A DNA stretch of 36,913 nucleotides, from the NCBI GenBank assembly GCA_964242425.1, contig CAXTCK010000010.1, positions 1 to 36,913 of the forward strand. The letters run 5' to 3'. The DNA is from Lichenicola sp964242425 (lineage in GTDB: Bacteria > Pseudomonadota > Alphaproteobacteria > Acetobacterales > Acetobacteraceae). Under the pieces are notes generated by a model. That model did not search any database. It saw nothing but the letters and a program-made list of their open reading frames with translations, and had not been told where the DNA came from. This document shows positions 26,759-35,220 of the stretch, in pieces. Numbering within the stretch: the stretch's first letter is position 1; the number at the start of each line of letters is the position of its first letter. The position numbers were made by a program, and so were the translations under genes.

Positions 26759-27133
26759 TCAGCGCGGGACCGGCGGCGCTACATGAAAACCGGGTGCGGC
26801 TACCGGTCCCGGCTGCAGCAGCAGCAGCGAGGCGGGAAGCGCCATCGCCGACGCGGCGTAGGCGGCCAGCAGCGGCAGGCGCCAGGGTTGTGGCAGGCTG
26901 TCCAGCAGGCGGCGCAGCACGGTGCCGAGCCGCCGGATCAGCAACGCGGCAATGACGGCGGCCAGCAGGACGACGAGGGTGCGGACGGTGCCGGGCCTGG
27001 TCCGGGCATAGGCCAGGACAGGCAGCATGAAGCCGAGGCCGACGACGAGGCCCAGGCCGACGACGGCCATCGCACGGAGGCGTGCCCGCGGCAGGCTGTC
27101 CAGTTTCTGGAGGTTCGAGCTGCTGCCGGTCAT
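26759..27133 (-). CDS. small membrane protein downstream of cobT
   Basis: The 124-aa product has a polar start (MTGSSSNLQKLDSLPRARL) and three strong hydrophobic segments (about 25-46 AVVGLGLVVGLGFMLPVLAYA, 52-70 and 85-108), with basic loops between them. Its ATG overlaps the cobT stop as ATGA (27130-27133), so it is translationally coupled to cobT. The tight link suggests a job connected with cobaltochelatase or its substrate, but no domain is recognisable. It ends 7 nt from the convergent DUF892 fragment. Confidence 0.8.
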   Translation of the reverse strand: MTGSSSNLQKLDSLPRARLRAMAVVGLGLVVGLGFMLPVLAYARTRPGTVRTLVVLLAAVIAALLIRRLGTVLRRLLDSLPQPWRLPLLAAYAASAMALPASLLLLQPGPVAAPGFHVAPPVPR

Positions 27134-28992
27134 GCCGCCCGGAGGGAACGCGAGTGGGCGCGTCGTCCACGCGCGGCGTCCTCGTCGAACAACTCGGACA
27201 GCTTGGCCAGCATGGTGCCGCCCAGCTCCTCGGCGTCGGTGATGGTGACGGCGCGGCGGTAGTAGCGGGTGACGTCGTGGCCGATGCCGATGGCGATCAG
27301 CTCGACCGCATGCGCGCGCTCGATCTCGGCGATCACCTCGCGCAGGTGGCGCTCCAGGTAGGAGCCGGAGTTGACCGACAGCGTGCTGTCGTCGACCGGG
27401 GCGCCGTCGCTGATCACCATCAGGATGCGCCGGCTTTCGCGACGGCCGAGCAGGCGGCGGTTGGCCCAGGCCAGCGCCTCGCCGTCGATGTTCTCCTTGA
27501 GCAGGCCTTCGCGCAGCATCAGGCCGAGGTTGCGGCGCGCGCGGCGCCAGGGCATGTCGGCCGCCTTGTAGATGATGTGGCGCAGGTCGTTCAGGCGACC
27601 GGGGTCGCGGGGCTTGCCCGCGGCGATCCAGCGCTCGCGGCTCTGTCCGCCTTTCCAGGCGCGGGTGGTGAAGCCCAGGATCTCCACCTTGACGCCGCAG
27701 CGCTCCAGGGTGCGGGCCAGGATGTCGCCGCACATCGCCGCCACCGTGATCGGCCGGCCGCGCATGGAGCCGGAGTTGTCGACCAGCAGGGTGACCACCG
27801 TGTCGCGGAAGTCGGTGTCGCGCTCGTGCTTGTAGGACAGGGACAGCGTCGGGTTGACCACCACCCGCGCCAGGCGGCCGGCATCGAGGATGCCGTCCTC
27901 CTGGTCGAATTCCCAGGCGCGCGTCTGCTGCGCCATCAGCCGTCGCTGCAGACGGTTGGCGAGCTTGGACACCACGCCCTGGAGGTTGAGCAGCTGCTGG
28001 TCGAGCTGCTGTCGCAGGCGGGACAGCTCGTCGCCGTCGCACAGCGCCTCGGCCGCGATCTCCTCGTCGAACTGGCGGGAGAACACGCGGTACTGCGTGC
28101 CGGGCTCCGCCTGGGTGGCTTCGCGCTGCTGCTGCGGCCCGCCGGCACGGTCCTCGCCCTCGGCGGCGCCGGCTTCCGCGTCGGTCGCTTCCTCCGGCTC
28201 GCCGGCGCTGGACGCTTCAGCCTCGGCGCCCGGCGTGTCCTCGGGAGTGGAATGTTCCTGTTCCGGTTGCGGCGAGGGCGGCGGCTCGGACTGCTGCTCC
28301 TGGTCGCCGGACGCTTCCGGACCGGCTTCCTCGTCTTCCGGTTCGGTCTCGACCTCCATCTCCGCCAGGTCGTAGGCGGCCAGCAGGCGGCGGGCGGCGC
28401 GGGTGTAGGCGGCCTGGTCGTCCTGGGCGGCGGCGAGCTCGTCGAGCGCCCGGTCAGCGCCCGCGGCCAGGGTGCTGCGCCATTGTTCCAGCACCGCGGC
28501 GGCGGCCGGCGGCGGCGCCTCGCCGGACAGCCGCTCACGGGCCAGCAGGGCAAGGGCGGCGGCCGTCGGCAGCTGCTCGCGACGGGTCATGCGCTCGTAG
28601 CCGGCCTGCTCGCACTCGCTTTCGAGCTTGTGCCGCAGGTTGGCGGCGACGCCGTTCATGTGCCGGGCGCCGACCACCTCGATGCGGGCCTGTTCCAGCG
28701 CGTCGTAGACCTCGCGCGCGTCGCGCGGGGCCGGGGTGCGGGCGGCATGCACCGCCGCGTCGTGAAGACGCAGCCGCAGGGCGGCGGCGTCGGCGGCGCC
28801 GCGCAGGCGCGTGATCTCCGCGGCGGGCAGGGAGCGGCTCGGCTGCGGCAGGCGGACGCGGGCTTCCGACACCTGGGCAGGGCCGGCCTGGAAGGTGACC
28901 TGCACGTCCTTGTGCCGGCCGATGGCGCGAAGCGTGCCGGCGGTGGCGCGCTTGAAGGCCTCGCCGCGTGTGTTGTCGCCGGAGCCGCTCAT
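27130..28992 (-). CDS. cobT: aerobic cobaltochelatase subunit CobT
   Basis: CobT works with the AAA+ subunit CobS and the large subunit CobN to insert cobalt into hydrogenobyrinate a,c-diamide in aerobic cobalamin synthesis. The 620-aa product has a helical N-terminal domain, a long acidic Glu/Pro/Ser-rich linker (about 210-300) and a C-terminal von Willebrand A domain with the MIDAS motif DNSGSMRG near residue 404 and a VISDGAPVDDST segment. The ATG overlaps the cobS stop as ATGA (28989-28992). CobN is not in the window. In some alphaproteobacteria cobST-like genes sit away from the other cob genes, and here too no other cob gene is nearby. Confidence 0.95.
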   Translation of the reverse strand: MSGSGDNTRGEAFKRATAGTLRAIGRHKDVQVTFQAGPAQVSEARVRLPQPSRSLPAAEITRLRGAADAAALRLRLHDAAVHAARTPAPRDAREVYDALEQARIEVVGARHMNGVAANLRHKLESECEQAGYERMTRREQLPTAAALALLARERLSGEAPPPAAAAVLEQWRSTLAAGADRALDELAAAQDDQAAYTRAARRLLAAYDLAEMEVETEPEDEEAGPEASGDQEQQSEPPPSPQPEQEHSTPEDTPGAEAEASSAGEPEEATDAEAGAAEGEDRAGGPQQQREATQAEPGTQYRVFSRQFDEEIAAEALCDGDELSRLRQQLDQQLLNLQGVVSKLANRLQRRLMAQQTRAWEFDQEDGILDAGRLARVVVNPTLSLSYKHERDTDFRDTVVTLLVDNSGSMRGRPITVAAMCGDILARTLERCGVKVEILGFTTRAWKGGQSRERWIAAGKPRDPGRLNDLRHIIYKAADMPWRRARRNLGLMLREGLLKENIDGEALAWANRRLLGRRESRRILMVISDGAPVDDSTLSVNSGSYLERHLREVIAEIERAHAVELIAIGIGHDVTRYYRRAVTITDAEELGGTMLAKLSELFDEDAARGRRAHSRSLRAA

Positions 28993-30053
28993 CGGGTCTT
29001 GGCGGGGGCGCCGGACAGGAGCTCCTCGTTGAAGCAGCGCTGGTAGTACTCGGCGACGGTCTGGCGCTCCGCCTCGTCGCACTTGTTGAGGAAGGTGAGC
29101 CGGAAGGCGAAGCCGAGGTCGCCGAAGATGCGAGCGTTTTCCGCCCAGGTGAGCACGGTGCGGGGCGACATCACGGTGGAGATGTCGCCGTGGATGAAGC
29201 CGGCGCGCGTGAGGTCGGCCAGGGCCACCATGCTTTCCACGCGTCGCTTCTGTGCGGTGTCACGGCCATCCCAGCCGGTCTTGGCCAGCACGATCGCGGT
29301 CTCCTCCGCGTGCGGCAGGTAGTTCAGGGTGGACACGATGTTCCAGCGGTCCATCTGGCCCTGGTTGATCTGCTGGGTGCCGTGATACAGCCCGGTGGTG
29401 TCGCCGAGGCCCACCGTGTTGGCGGTGGCGAACAGGCGGAAGCCCGGATGCGGACGGATCACCCGGTTCTGGTCGAGCAGGGTGAGCCGGCCTTCCACCT
29501 CCAGCACGCGCTGGATCACGAACATCACGTCGGGGCGGCCGGCGTCGTACTCGTCGAACACCAGGGCGCAGGGGTGCTGCAGCGCCCAGGGCAGCAGCCC
29601 TTCGCGGAACTCGGTGATCTGCTGGCCGTCCTTGAGGACGATCGCATCCTTGCCGATCAGGTCGATGCGGCTGATGTGGCTGTCGAGGTTGATGCGTATG
29701 CAGGGCCAGTTCAGCCGGGCGGCCACCTGCTCGATGTGGCTGGACTTGCCGGTGCCGTGATAGCCCTGGATCATCACCCGGCGGTTGAAGGCGAAGCCGG
29801 CCAGGATCGCCAGCGTGGTTTCGGGATCGAAGCGGTAGGCGGTGTCGATGTCGGGCACGTGCTCGGTGCGCACCGAATAGGCCGGCACCTCGAGGTCGCG
29901 GTCGAGGCCGAACAGGGTGCGGGTGTTCACCACGCGGTCGGGCGTGGACAGGCTTGCCGTCGGAGGCAGGCCAGCGATGCCGCCGTCGCCCAGGCCGGAG
30001 CCCGGGATCGGGTCCTGCAGGGTTTCCGTCGCCGCGGCCTTGATATCGTCCAT
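28989..30053 (-). CDS. cobS: aerobic cobaltochelatase subunit CobS
   Basis: CobS is the AAA+ (MoxR-like) ATPase that drives cobalt insertion together with CobT and CobN. The 354-aa product has Walker A GYHGTGKSS (97-105), Walker B LVFDEYDAG near 164-172, a sensor-1 ATANTVG segment and the conserved helix RLTFLNKCDEAERQTVAEYYQRCF at the end. The ATG at 30053 has GGGACG upstream. It is coupled to cobT by ATGA and lies 116 nt after the J-domain gene, in the order J-protein, cobS, cobT. Confidence 0.96.
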   Translation of the reverse strand: MDDIKAAATETLQDPIPGSGLGDGGIAGLPPTASLSTPDRVVNTRTLFGLDRDLEVPAYSVRTEHVPDIDTAYRFDPETTLAILAGFAFNRRVMIQGYHGTGKSSHIEQVAARLNWPCIRINLDSHISRIDLIGKDAIVLKDGQQITEFREGLLPWALQHPCALVFDEYDAGRPDVMFVIQRVLEVEGRLTLLDQNRVIRPHPGFRLFATANTVGLGDTTGLYHGTQQINQGQMDRWNIVSTLNYLPHAEETAIVLAKTGWDGRDTAQKRRVESMVALADLTRAGFIHGDISTVMSPRTVLTWAENARIFGDLGFAFRLTFLNKCDEAERQTVAEYYQRCFNEELLSGAPAKTR

Positions 30054-30169
30054 GAAGTCGTCCCGTTGGTTCGTGCGGGTCCGAGGCACCCGGTCGCTGG
30101 TTCCTCCGATACGCGGTCGTCCCGCCTCGGTTGCGGCCAGGCAGGGGGAGGGTTTGGAAGCCGGCCGGT

Positions 30170-30784
30170 CTAGCCGGTCTCGGCCATGGGCTGCGGCGCC
30201 TCGGCCAGGTGGCGGCGAAGCGCTGTGTAGGCGACGTTGATGGTCTTGAGACGCTCCTCCGCCGCCCGGTCGCCGTTGTTGGCGTCCGGGTGGTTCTTCC
30301 GGGCCAGGTGCTTGTAGCGGCTCTTGAGCTCGGCCAGCGAGACAGGCCAGCCAAGGCCCAGCGTGTCGAGCGGCTGACGCAGCGCTTCCGGCCGCAGGTC
30401 GACCTCGCGCGCCCGGGTCTTGGCGCGCACCCGGGCGTCGGCGCTGCCGCGAAGCAGGCCAAGCGGGTCGAGCACCTGTTCCTCGTCGAGGCTGCCGGAA
30501 CCGCCGCCGAGGTGGCCGAGCCGCCAGGAGGGGCGATTCCAGGACACGTCGGCGCGCAGGTGGGCCTCGATCTGGCCGGGGGTCATGCCCTTGTAGAAGT
30601 CCCAATGGGCGTTGTACTCGCGGACGTGCTCCAGGCAGAACCAGAAGTACTGGTTCAGCGTCTGCCGCGACCGGGGTGCGCGGTAGCCGGCCGGGTCGGC
30701 GCAGCCGGGCATATCGCACGGACGGTCCGGCGCGGCCGGGTCGGGATCGAACGCCCGGTGTCGCTGGTTCCGTCGCATCATCAC
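30170..30784 (-). CDS. J-domain (DnaJ-like) protein associated with cobST
   Basis: The 204-aa product has the J domain at its C-terminus, with HPD at about 165-167 (RKNHPDANN) preceded by the helix SLAELKSRYKHLA. J proteins stimulate DnaK. The N-terminal half has a Cys/His set (C23-x4-C28, then C50-x2-H53 in FWFCLEHV) that could bind zinc, and the aromatic stretch REYNAHWDFYKGM. It lacks the G/F and zinc-finger regions of true DnaJ, so it is a dedicated co-chaperone, perhaps for CobST assembly. Adjacent ATGs at 30784, 30781 and 30778 are possible starts. It is divergent from the BolA-family gene over 82 nt. Confidence 0.92.
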   Translation of the reverse strand: MMMRRNQRHRAFDPDPAAPDRPCDMPGCADPAGYRAPRSRQTLNQYFWFCLEHVREYNAHWDFYKGMTPGQIEAHLRADVSWNRPSWRLGHLGGGSGSLDEEQVLDPLGLLRGSADARVRAKTRAREVDLRPEALRQPLDTLGLGWPVSLAELKSRYKHLARKNHPDANNGDRAAEERLKTINVAYTALRRHLAEAPQPMAETG

Positions 30785-30866
30785 CCGGTTATGTGCGCGC
30801 AGTCAGGACCGGTGCAAGAGGAAGCGGGGACGGACGGTTCCGTGGCGGCGGCAGGAGGAGGATGCG

Positions 30867-31196
30867 ATGATCGATGACGGACGGGCGGCCCGCATGAGGG
30901 CCCGGATCACCGAGCGCTTCGCGCCGCGGCGGCTGGAGCTCGACAACGAAAGCGCCCGCCATGCCGGCCATGCGGGGGTGCGGGATGCCGGCGACGCGGG
31001 TGGGGAAACGCACTACGCGCTGCTGGTGGTGAGCGACGCCTTCGCCGGACTGGGGCGGGTGCAGCGGTCGCGGCTGGTGCACGAGGCACTGGAGAACGAG
31101 TTCGCGGGAGGTCTGCACGCCTTGTCGCTGACGTTGCGCACGCCGTCGGAACAGGAGGCGGCAGGCGGGCAGGGCCTGGGAACGGAGGCGGTTTGA
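30867..31196 (+). CDS. BolA family protein
   Basis: The 109-aa product has the BolA fold pattern: N-terminal helix (ARITERFAPRRLELDNES), the THYALLVVSDAFAGLGRVQRSRLVHEAL core with the conserved His, and the closing strand-helix GGLHALSLTLRTPSEQ. BolA proteins work with monothiol glutaredoxins in Fe-S and redox regulation or bind DNA. The ATG at 30867 follows GGAGGAGG. It contains an extra His/Ala/Asp/Gly-rich loop (about 32-47) after the first strand. It is transcribed away from the J-domain gene. Confidence 0.92.
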   Translation: MIDDGRAARMRARITERFAPRRLELDNESARHAGHAGVRDAGDAGGETHYALLVVSDAFAGLGRVQRSRLVHEALENEFAGGLHALSLTLRTPSEQEAAGGQGLGTEAV

Positions 31197-31210
31197 CGCA
31201 TCGTTGTTGT

Positions 31211-31239
31211 TTGCGCGGGCCAAGCCGATCCGGTAGCTT
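31211..31239 (+). promoter_or_regulatory. candidate promoter of the double-GT2 gene
   Basis: TTGCGC (31211-31216) and TAGCTT (31234-31239) are spaced by 17 nt, about 45 nt before the ATG at 31284. The match to the sigma-70 consensus is moderate. Confidence 0.3.
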
Positions 31240-31283
31240 TTGCCTGCTTCCGGTTGAAGCGACCCCGTCAACGAGGACAAACG

Positions 31284-33839
31284 ATGGCCGACCTCGACGA
31301 GTCCGCGCCGGCTGGCACCATGATCCGCTACAACGGTTATTTCGACCGTTACGAGGACGGCCGCGCTTCCGGCTGGGTGACGGACCTGTCGTCGCCGCAC
31401 GAGGTGGTGCAGCTGAAGGCGGTGGTGGACGGGCGCGAGATCGACACGGTGTCCTGCGACGGCGTGCGCGAGGACGTGCGCGGGGCGCTCGGGCTCGCCA
31501 GCGCGGAGGTGGGGTTCGAGTTCGACCTGCCGGAGGACTGCCTCGACGGCCAGCCGCACGTGCTGAGCTTCGCGCTGCCCGACGGCAGCATCCTGCCGCA
31601 CATGGGCGAAGGCGGCCTGAGCAGCCTGGCGCCGTCGCTGGAGTTCAGCGACCGGCCGATCGTCAGCGTGCAGGGCAACGTGGACGGGCTGGTGCACAAC
31701 GCGCTGCGCGGCTGGGTGCTGCGCAAGATCGGACGCTTGAAGAAGGCGCAGGCGCGCTGCGACGTGCTGGTCACCTGCGACAACGTCAAGATCGCGCAGA
31801 TCCGGGCCGACCGCTTCCGCCGCGACGTCGGCAACGTTTTGGGCTGCGACCCGAACTGCGGCTTCGAGTTCGCGGTGCCGCACGCGTTCCAGAAGGACTA
31901 CGCGCAAAGCTTCCGCTTCTTCGTGCTGCCGGAAATGCTGGAGCTGGACAACAGCCCCTTCAAGACGGCGACGGTTTCGAACTTCCTGGAAGGCAGGCTG
32001 GTCGCGATCTCCAACGACATGGGGCGCATGTATGCGGACATGGAGCGGCTGCGCCGCGAGATCACGGCGCTGCTGCCGAGCCAGGGATACCATATCGGCG
32101 ACTACGACCGCTGGGCGCGACGCTACTACGAGAACCTGCGCGCACGCACCGCGGCGGAACGGCGGGCACTGAAGCAGGCGGGCAACCTGCCGGAGGAGCC
32201 GCTCGTCACGGTGATGGTGCCGACCTACAAGCCGCTGTTGTCGGACTTCGTCGCCGCGATCGAGAGCGTGATCGCGCAGACCTACGAGAACTGGGAGCTG
32301 GTGATCGTCGACGACGGCTCCAAGTCGAAGGAGGTGTCGGACAAGATCGACGGGTTCTGTGCCGCCGACAGGCGGATCCGCTGCATACGCTCGAAGAAGA
32401 ACGTCGGCATCGCCAAGGCTACCAACATTTCCATGGAGGCGGCGCGCGGCGAGTGGACGGTGTTCTTCGACCATGACGACGTGATGGTGGACGTGGCGCT
32501 GGAGATCATGATCCGCACGGCGCAGCGCACCGGCGCCAAGCTGCTGTACTCGGACGAGGACAAGATCGACCAGGCGGGGTACTACCTGGAGCCGAACCTG
32601 AAGCCGGACTGGAACTACCGCTACGTGCTCGGCTGCAACTACGTGTGCCATCTCACCGTGATCGAGACGGCGACGATGCGGCAGGTGGGGCTGCTTCGGA
32701 AGGAATATGACGGTGCGCAGGACCACGACTTCATCCTGCGCTGCTCGGAGATCCTGAGCCCCCGCCAGATCGTGCACGTGCCGGAGCTGCTGTATCACTG
32801 GCGCATCACGCCGAACTCGACCGCGGCCGACGTGTCGAAGAAGGGTTATGCGGTGGATGCCGGCGTGCTCGCCGTGACAGACCACCTCAAGCGCAAGGGA
32901 CAGGTGGCGGAGGTGTCCACCATCAACGGCCTCACCATCTATGCCGTGGAGTGGATCCCGCAGAGCACGCCCAAGGTGTCGATCATCATCCCGTTCCGGG
33001 ACCAGATCGAGACCACGCGGCAGTGCATCGCCAGCCTGATGGAGAACACCGACTACGGCAACTTCGACATCGTGCTGGTGAACAACTGGTCGACCTCGCC
33101 GGAGGCCAAGCAGTTCTTCAAGGACGTCAAGAGCATCAAGGCGATCCGGGTGCTCGACGTGGTGGAGGAGTTCAACTATTCGCGGTTGAACAACCTTGCC
33201 ACCAAGGACAACGACGCCGAGTTCTTCGTGTTCATGAACAACGACGTGTTCATCACCGACGAGGGCTGGCTGAAGCGGATCGTCGGCGAGGCGCTGTCGG
33301 ACGACACCATCGGCATCGTCGGCGGCAAGTTCCTGTATCCGAACAAGACGGTGCAGCACGCGGGCGTGGTGGTCGGCACGCACGGCGTGGCAGCGCACAT
33401 CCATCTCGGCATCCCGGACGACGACTACGGCTATATCGGCCGGGCGCGGCTGAGCCAGGACCTGGTCGCGGTGACGGCGGCCTGCATGCTGATACGCGCC
33501 GACAGCTTCCGCGCGGTGGGCGGCTTCGACGAGGAGCACCTCAAGATCGCCTACAACGACGTGGACCTGTGCCTGAAGGTGTACGGCAGCGGGCAGCGGG
33601 TGGTGTGGTGCGCCGACTTCGTGGCCGAGCACCACGAAAGCCTGTCGCGCGGCAGCGACATGCGGCCGGACCAGGAAGCGCGCTTCTTCCGCGAGCAGCA
33701 GACCATGTACGAGCGCTGGGGCGACAAGCCGTTCTTCAGGAACGACCCGTTCTTCAACCCGAACTTCTCGCGCATCGACCGGCTGTTCTATGACCTGGAG
33801 GACCCGGCGCGGCCGCGGGAACCGGTCGCCTCGGCCTGA
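31284..33839 (+). CDS. large glycosyltransferase with two GT2 domains and a duplicated N-terminal domain
   Basis: The 851-aa product has four parts. Two related beta-rich domains come first (about 10-110 and 125-235); both contain a GWV turn, an R-x-DV segment and a G-F-E-F end (GFEFDLPED, GFEFAVPHA). They are followed by a GT2 (GT-A) domain from about 310 (VMVPTYKPLL, VIVDDGSK and the DxD-like FFDHDD). A second GT2 domain runs from about 570 (VSIIIPFRDQ, LVNNWST, FMNNDV, and the C-terminal AYNDVDLCLKV). Such proteins build surface polysaccharide or O-antigen in the cytoplasm; sugars and acceptor are unknown. The ATG at 31284 has GAGGA upstream. In the second domain the usual acidic DxS/DNxS position reads NNWS. 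Confidence 0.93.
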   Translation: MADLDESAPAGTMIRYNGYFDRYEDGRASGWVTDLSSPHEVVQLKAVVDGREIDTVSCDGVREDVRGALGLASAEVGFEFDLPEDCLDGQPHVLSFALPDGSILPHMGEGGLSSLAPSLEFSDRPIVSVQGNVDGLVHNALRGWVLRKIGRLKKAQARCDVLVTCDNVKIAQIRADRFRRDVGNVLGCDPNCGFEFAVPHAFQKDYAQSFRFFVLPEMLELDNSPFKTATVSNFLEGRLVAISNDMGRMYADMERLRREITALLPSQGYHIGDYDRWARRYYENLRARTAAERRALKQAGNLPEEPLVTVMVPTYKPLLSDFVAAIESVIAQTYENWELVIVDDGSKSKEVSDKIDGFCAADRRIRCIRSKKNVGIAKATNISMEAARGEWTVFFDHDDVMVDVALEIMIRTAQRTGAKLLYSDEDKIDQAGYYLEPNLKPDWNYRYVLGCNYVCHLTVIETATMRQVGLLRKEYDGAQDHDFILRCSEILSPRQIVHVPELLYHWRITPNSTAADVSKKGYAVDAGVLAVTDHLKRKGQVAEVSTINGLTIYAVEWIPQSTPKVSIIIPFRDQIETTRQCIASLMENTDYGNFDIVLVNNWSTSPEAKQFFKDVKSIKAIRVLDVVEEFNYSRLNNLATKDNDAEFFVFMNNDVFITDEGWLKRIVGEALSDDTIGIVGGKFLYPNKTVQHAGVVVGTHGVAAHIHLGIPDDDYGYIGRARLSQDLVAVTAACMLIRADSFRAVGGFDEEHLKIAYNDVDLCLKVYGSGQRVVWCADFVAEHHESLSRGSDMRPDQEARFFREQQTMYERWGDKPFFRNDPFFNPNFSRIDRLFYDLEDPARPREPVASA

Positions 33840-33849
33840 CGAGCAGGTC

Positions 33850-34464
33850 ATGCGGATCAGACAGATGGCGATGGCGCTCGGCCTGGTGGCCGGGCTGGGG
33901 GCATGCGCGCTGGGGCCGCACGCCACGCCGCACTCGGCGGCCGAACAGGCCAGCATCGATCAGGCGCAGGCAACCCTGGACGGGATGGGCGGGCTCCAGG
34001 CACGGTTCGTGCAGGTCGGTCCCGGCAACGACACCGCGGAGGGCACCGCCTGGTTCGAGACCGGGCACCTGCGCCTGCAATATGACGCGCCGATGCGGCG
34101 GATCGTGGTGGCGACGCAGGGGCGGCTGGTGGTGCACGACGAGCCGAGCGACGCCACCACGCGGATGTCGCTGGCGGCGAACCCGCTCGGGCTGCTGCTG
34201 TCGGGGCCGGTGCGGCTGTCCGGGCCGATCGACGTCACGGACATCCGACGCGGTCCGGACACGCTGCAGGTGTCGCTCGCGCGCGCCAGCAACCCGGCGC
34301 AGGGGCTGCTGACGCTGTTCTTCGCCGGGCGTCCGGATGGCAGCCTGGTGCTGTCGGGGCTGGAAGCGGTGGACGCGGAGCGGCATCGCACGCGCTTCCA
34401 CCTGCTGGACCAGCGGACCGGACAGCGGTTCGACCCGTCGCTGTTCGTGCCGCCCGTGTCCTGA
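33850..34464 (+). CDS. LolA-like outer-membrane lipoprotein carrier family protein, itself a predicted lipoprotein
   Basis: The 204-aa product begins with a lipoprotein signal (MRIRQMAMALGLVAGLGAC) with the lipobox Cys at about residue 19. The rest fits LolA: a GLQARFVQ strand, EGTAWFETGHLRLQYDAP, then RLVVHDEPSDATTRM and PLGLLLSG, and a C-terminal NPAQGLLTLFF region. LolA normally is a soluble periplasmic carrier that takes lipoproteins from LolCDE to the outer membrane. A lipid anchor would make this a membrane-tethered variant or a LolA-related protein such as the LpoLolA type; I cannot tell which. It starts 10 nt after the glycosyltransferase stop, so the two are co-transcribed. Confidence 0.88.
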   Translation: MRIRQMAMALGLVAGLGACALGPHATPHSAAEQASIDQAQATLDGMGGLQARFVQVGPGNDTAEGTAWFETGHLRLQYDAPMRRIVVATQGRLVVHDEPSDATTRMSLAANPLGLLLSGPVRLSGPIDVTDIRRGPDTLQVSLARASNPAQGLLTLFFAGRPDGSLVLSGLEAVDAERHRTRFHLLDQRTGQRFDPSLFVPPVS

Positions 34465-34680
34465 GGGCGGGTAGGTCTGGATTTCGGTCGGGACTGGCTG
34501 ATCGGGTCGGGATGGTTCGCGGGGCCGGGCGACCGGGGGACCTTCGGCTGGATGACGCGCCGGCCCGGCCTCCTCACGGTCGAGCATCGGCGCGAGGTCG
34601 GGAACGACGCGGCGCAGGGACCGCATGATGCGGCGTTGCGGCTGGTCGACCGGCGGCGGAGTCAGGCCGCAATGGCCTGA
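34465..34680 (+). pseudogene. unassigned coding-like stretch after the LolA-like gene
   Basis: The reading frame continues in phase for 71 codons after the LolA-like TGA and ends at TGA 34678-34680, abutting the stop of the convergent secreted-protein gene (shared TGATCA). Codon use is GC3-rich and the translation looks protein-like (DWLIGSGWFAGPG, FGWMTRRPGLLTVEHRRE). The only ATG in phase is at 34552. I do not recognise it; it could be the 3' end of a gene whose start was lost. Confidence 0.3.
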
Positions 34681-35220
34681 TCAGCTCTCACCTCGGCTCG
34701 GCTCGGCTCCGTAGCGCTGCCGCTCGAACTCGGCCTGCTTCCGCCTGGGCGGCGACGTGGACCAGGCTTGTTCGAACCGGGCAGCCTCGGGCGGGAGCTC
34801 AGGATGGTAACCGTTCGGTCTCCCCACGCTGACGCGGCAGGACGTTTCTGCTCTCACCGTGGCTCCGAGAGTGGAGCACAGTCTTGGTCGAGTGGGAGCG
34901 TGAGGCATTCTGGCGGGGCACGTCGATGCCTGCCAGCAGCAGGCGGGGCTGCAGCGCGACTCCTGCCGCGAGCACGGGCTGTCGCCGCATGTCCAGTCGA
35001 TCCAGGTCACGCCGCTGCAGGTGACGAAGCCGGACGAGCACAGCCCCTTCAGCAGCACGCCGGTGACGACCTCGCCGTTCAGCCTGGCCTTGCCGATCAT
35101 GTTGTTCTGCAAAGCCGCGGTGCCCACCTCGTGGGAGTCGTTGCACCGCTCCGCCGTCGTGGCCTCGACAGGGCCTGTCACGGCTAACAGCGTCATCGCG
35201 AGCCGGAGCGTGAGCCTCAT
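34681..35220 (-). CDS. Cys-rich protein with signal peptide, candidate periplasmic immunity protein
   Basis: The 179-aa product starts with a clear signal peptide (MRLTLRLAMTLLAVTGPVEA) followed by a small domain with many cysteines (AERCNDSHE, LLKGLCSSGFVTCSG, WTCGDSPCS) and a basic, low-complexity C-terminal third. I do not recognise the family. Its ATG overlaps, as ATGA, the TGA that ends the decayed GH24 lysozyme fragment upstream, the arrangement expected for an exported immunity or inhibitor protein made together with a muramidase effector. The region after about residue 90 has a different character from the start, so a frameshift there is possible. Confidence 0.6.
   Translation of the reverse strand: MRLTLRLAMTLLAVTGPVEATTAERCNDSHEVGTAALQNNMIGKARLNGEVVTGVLLKGLCSSGFVTCSGVTWIDWTCGDSPCSRQESRCSPACCWQASTCPARMPHAPTRPRLCSTLGATVRAETSCRVSVGRPNGYHPELPPEAARFEQAWSTSPPRRKQAEFERQRYGAEPSRGES

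Noticed and set aside
30789..33956. 1055-codon minus-strand open frame
   Set aside because: Antisense to the double-GT2 gene and the BolA gene; no recognisable domains and His/Val/Arg-biased composition.
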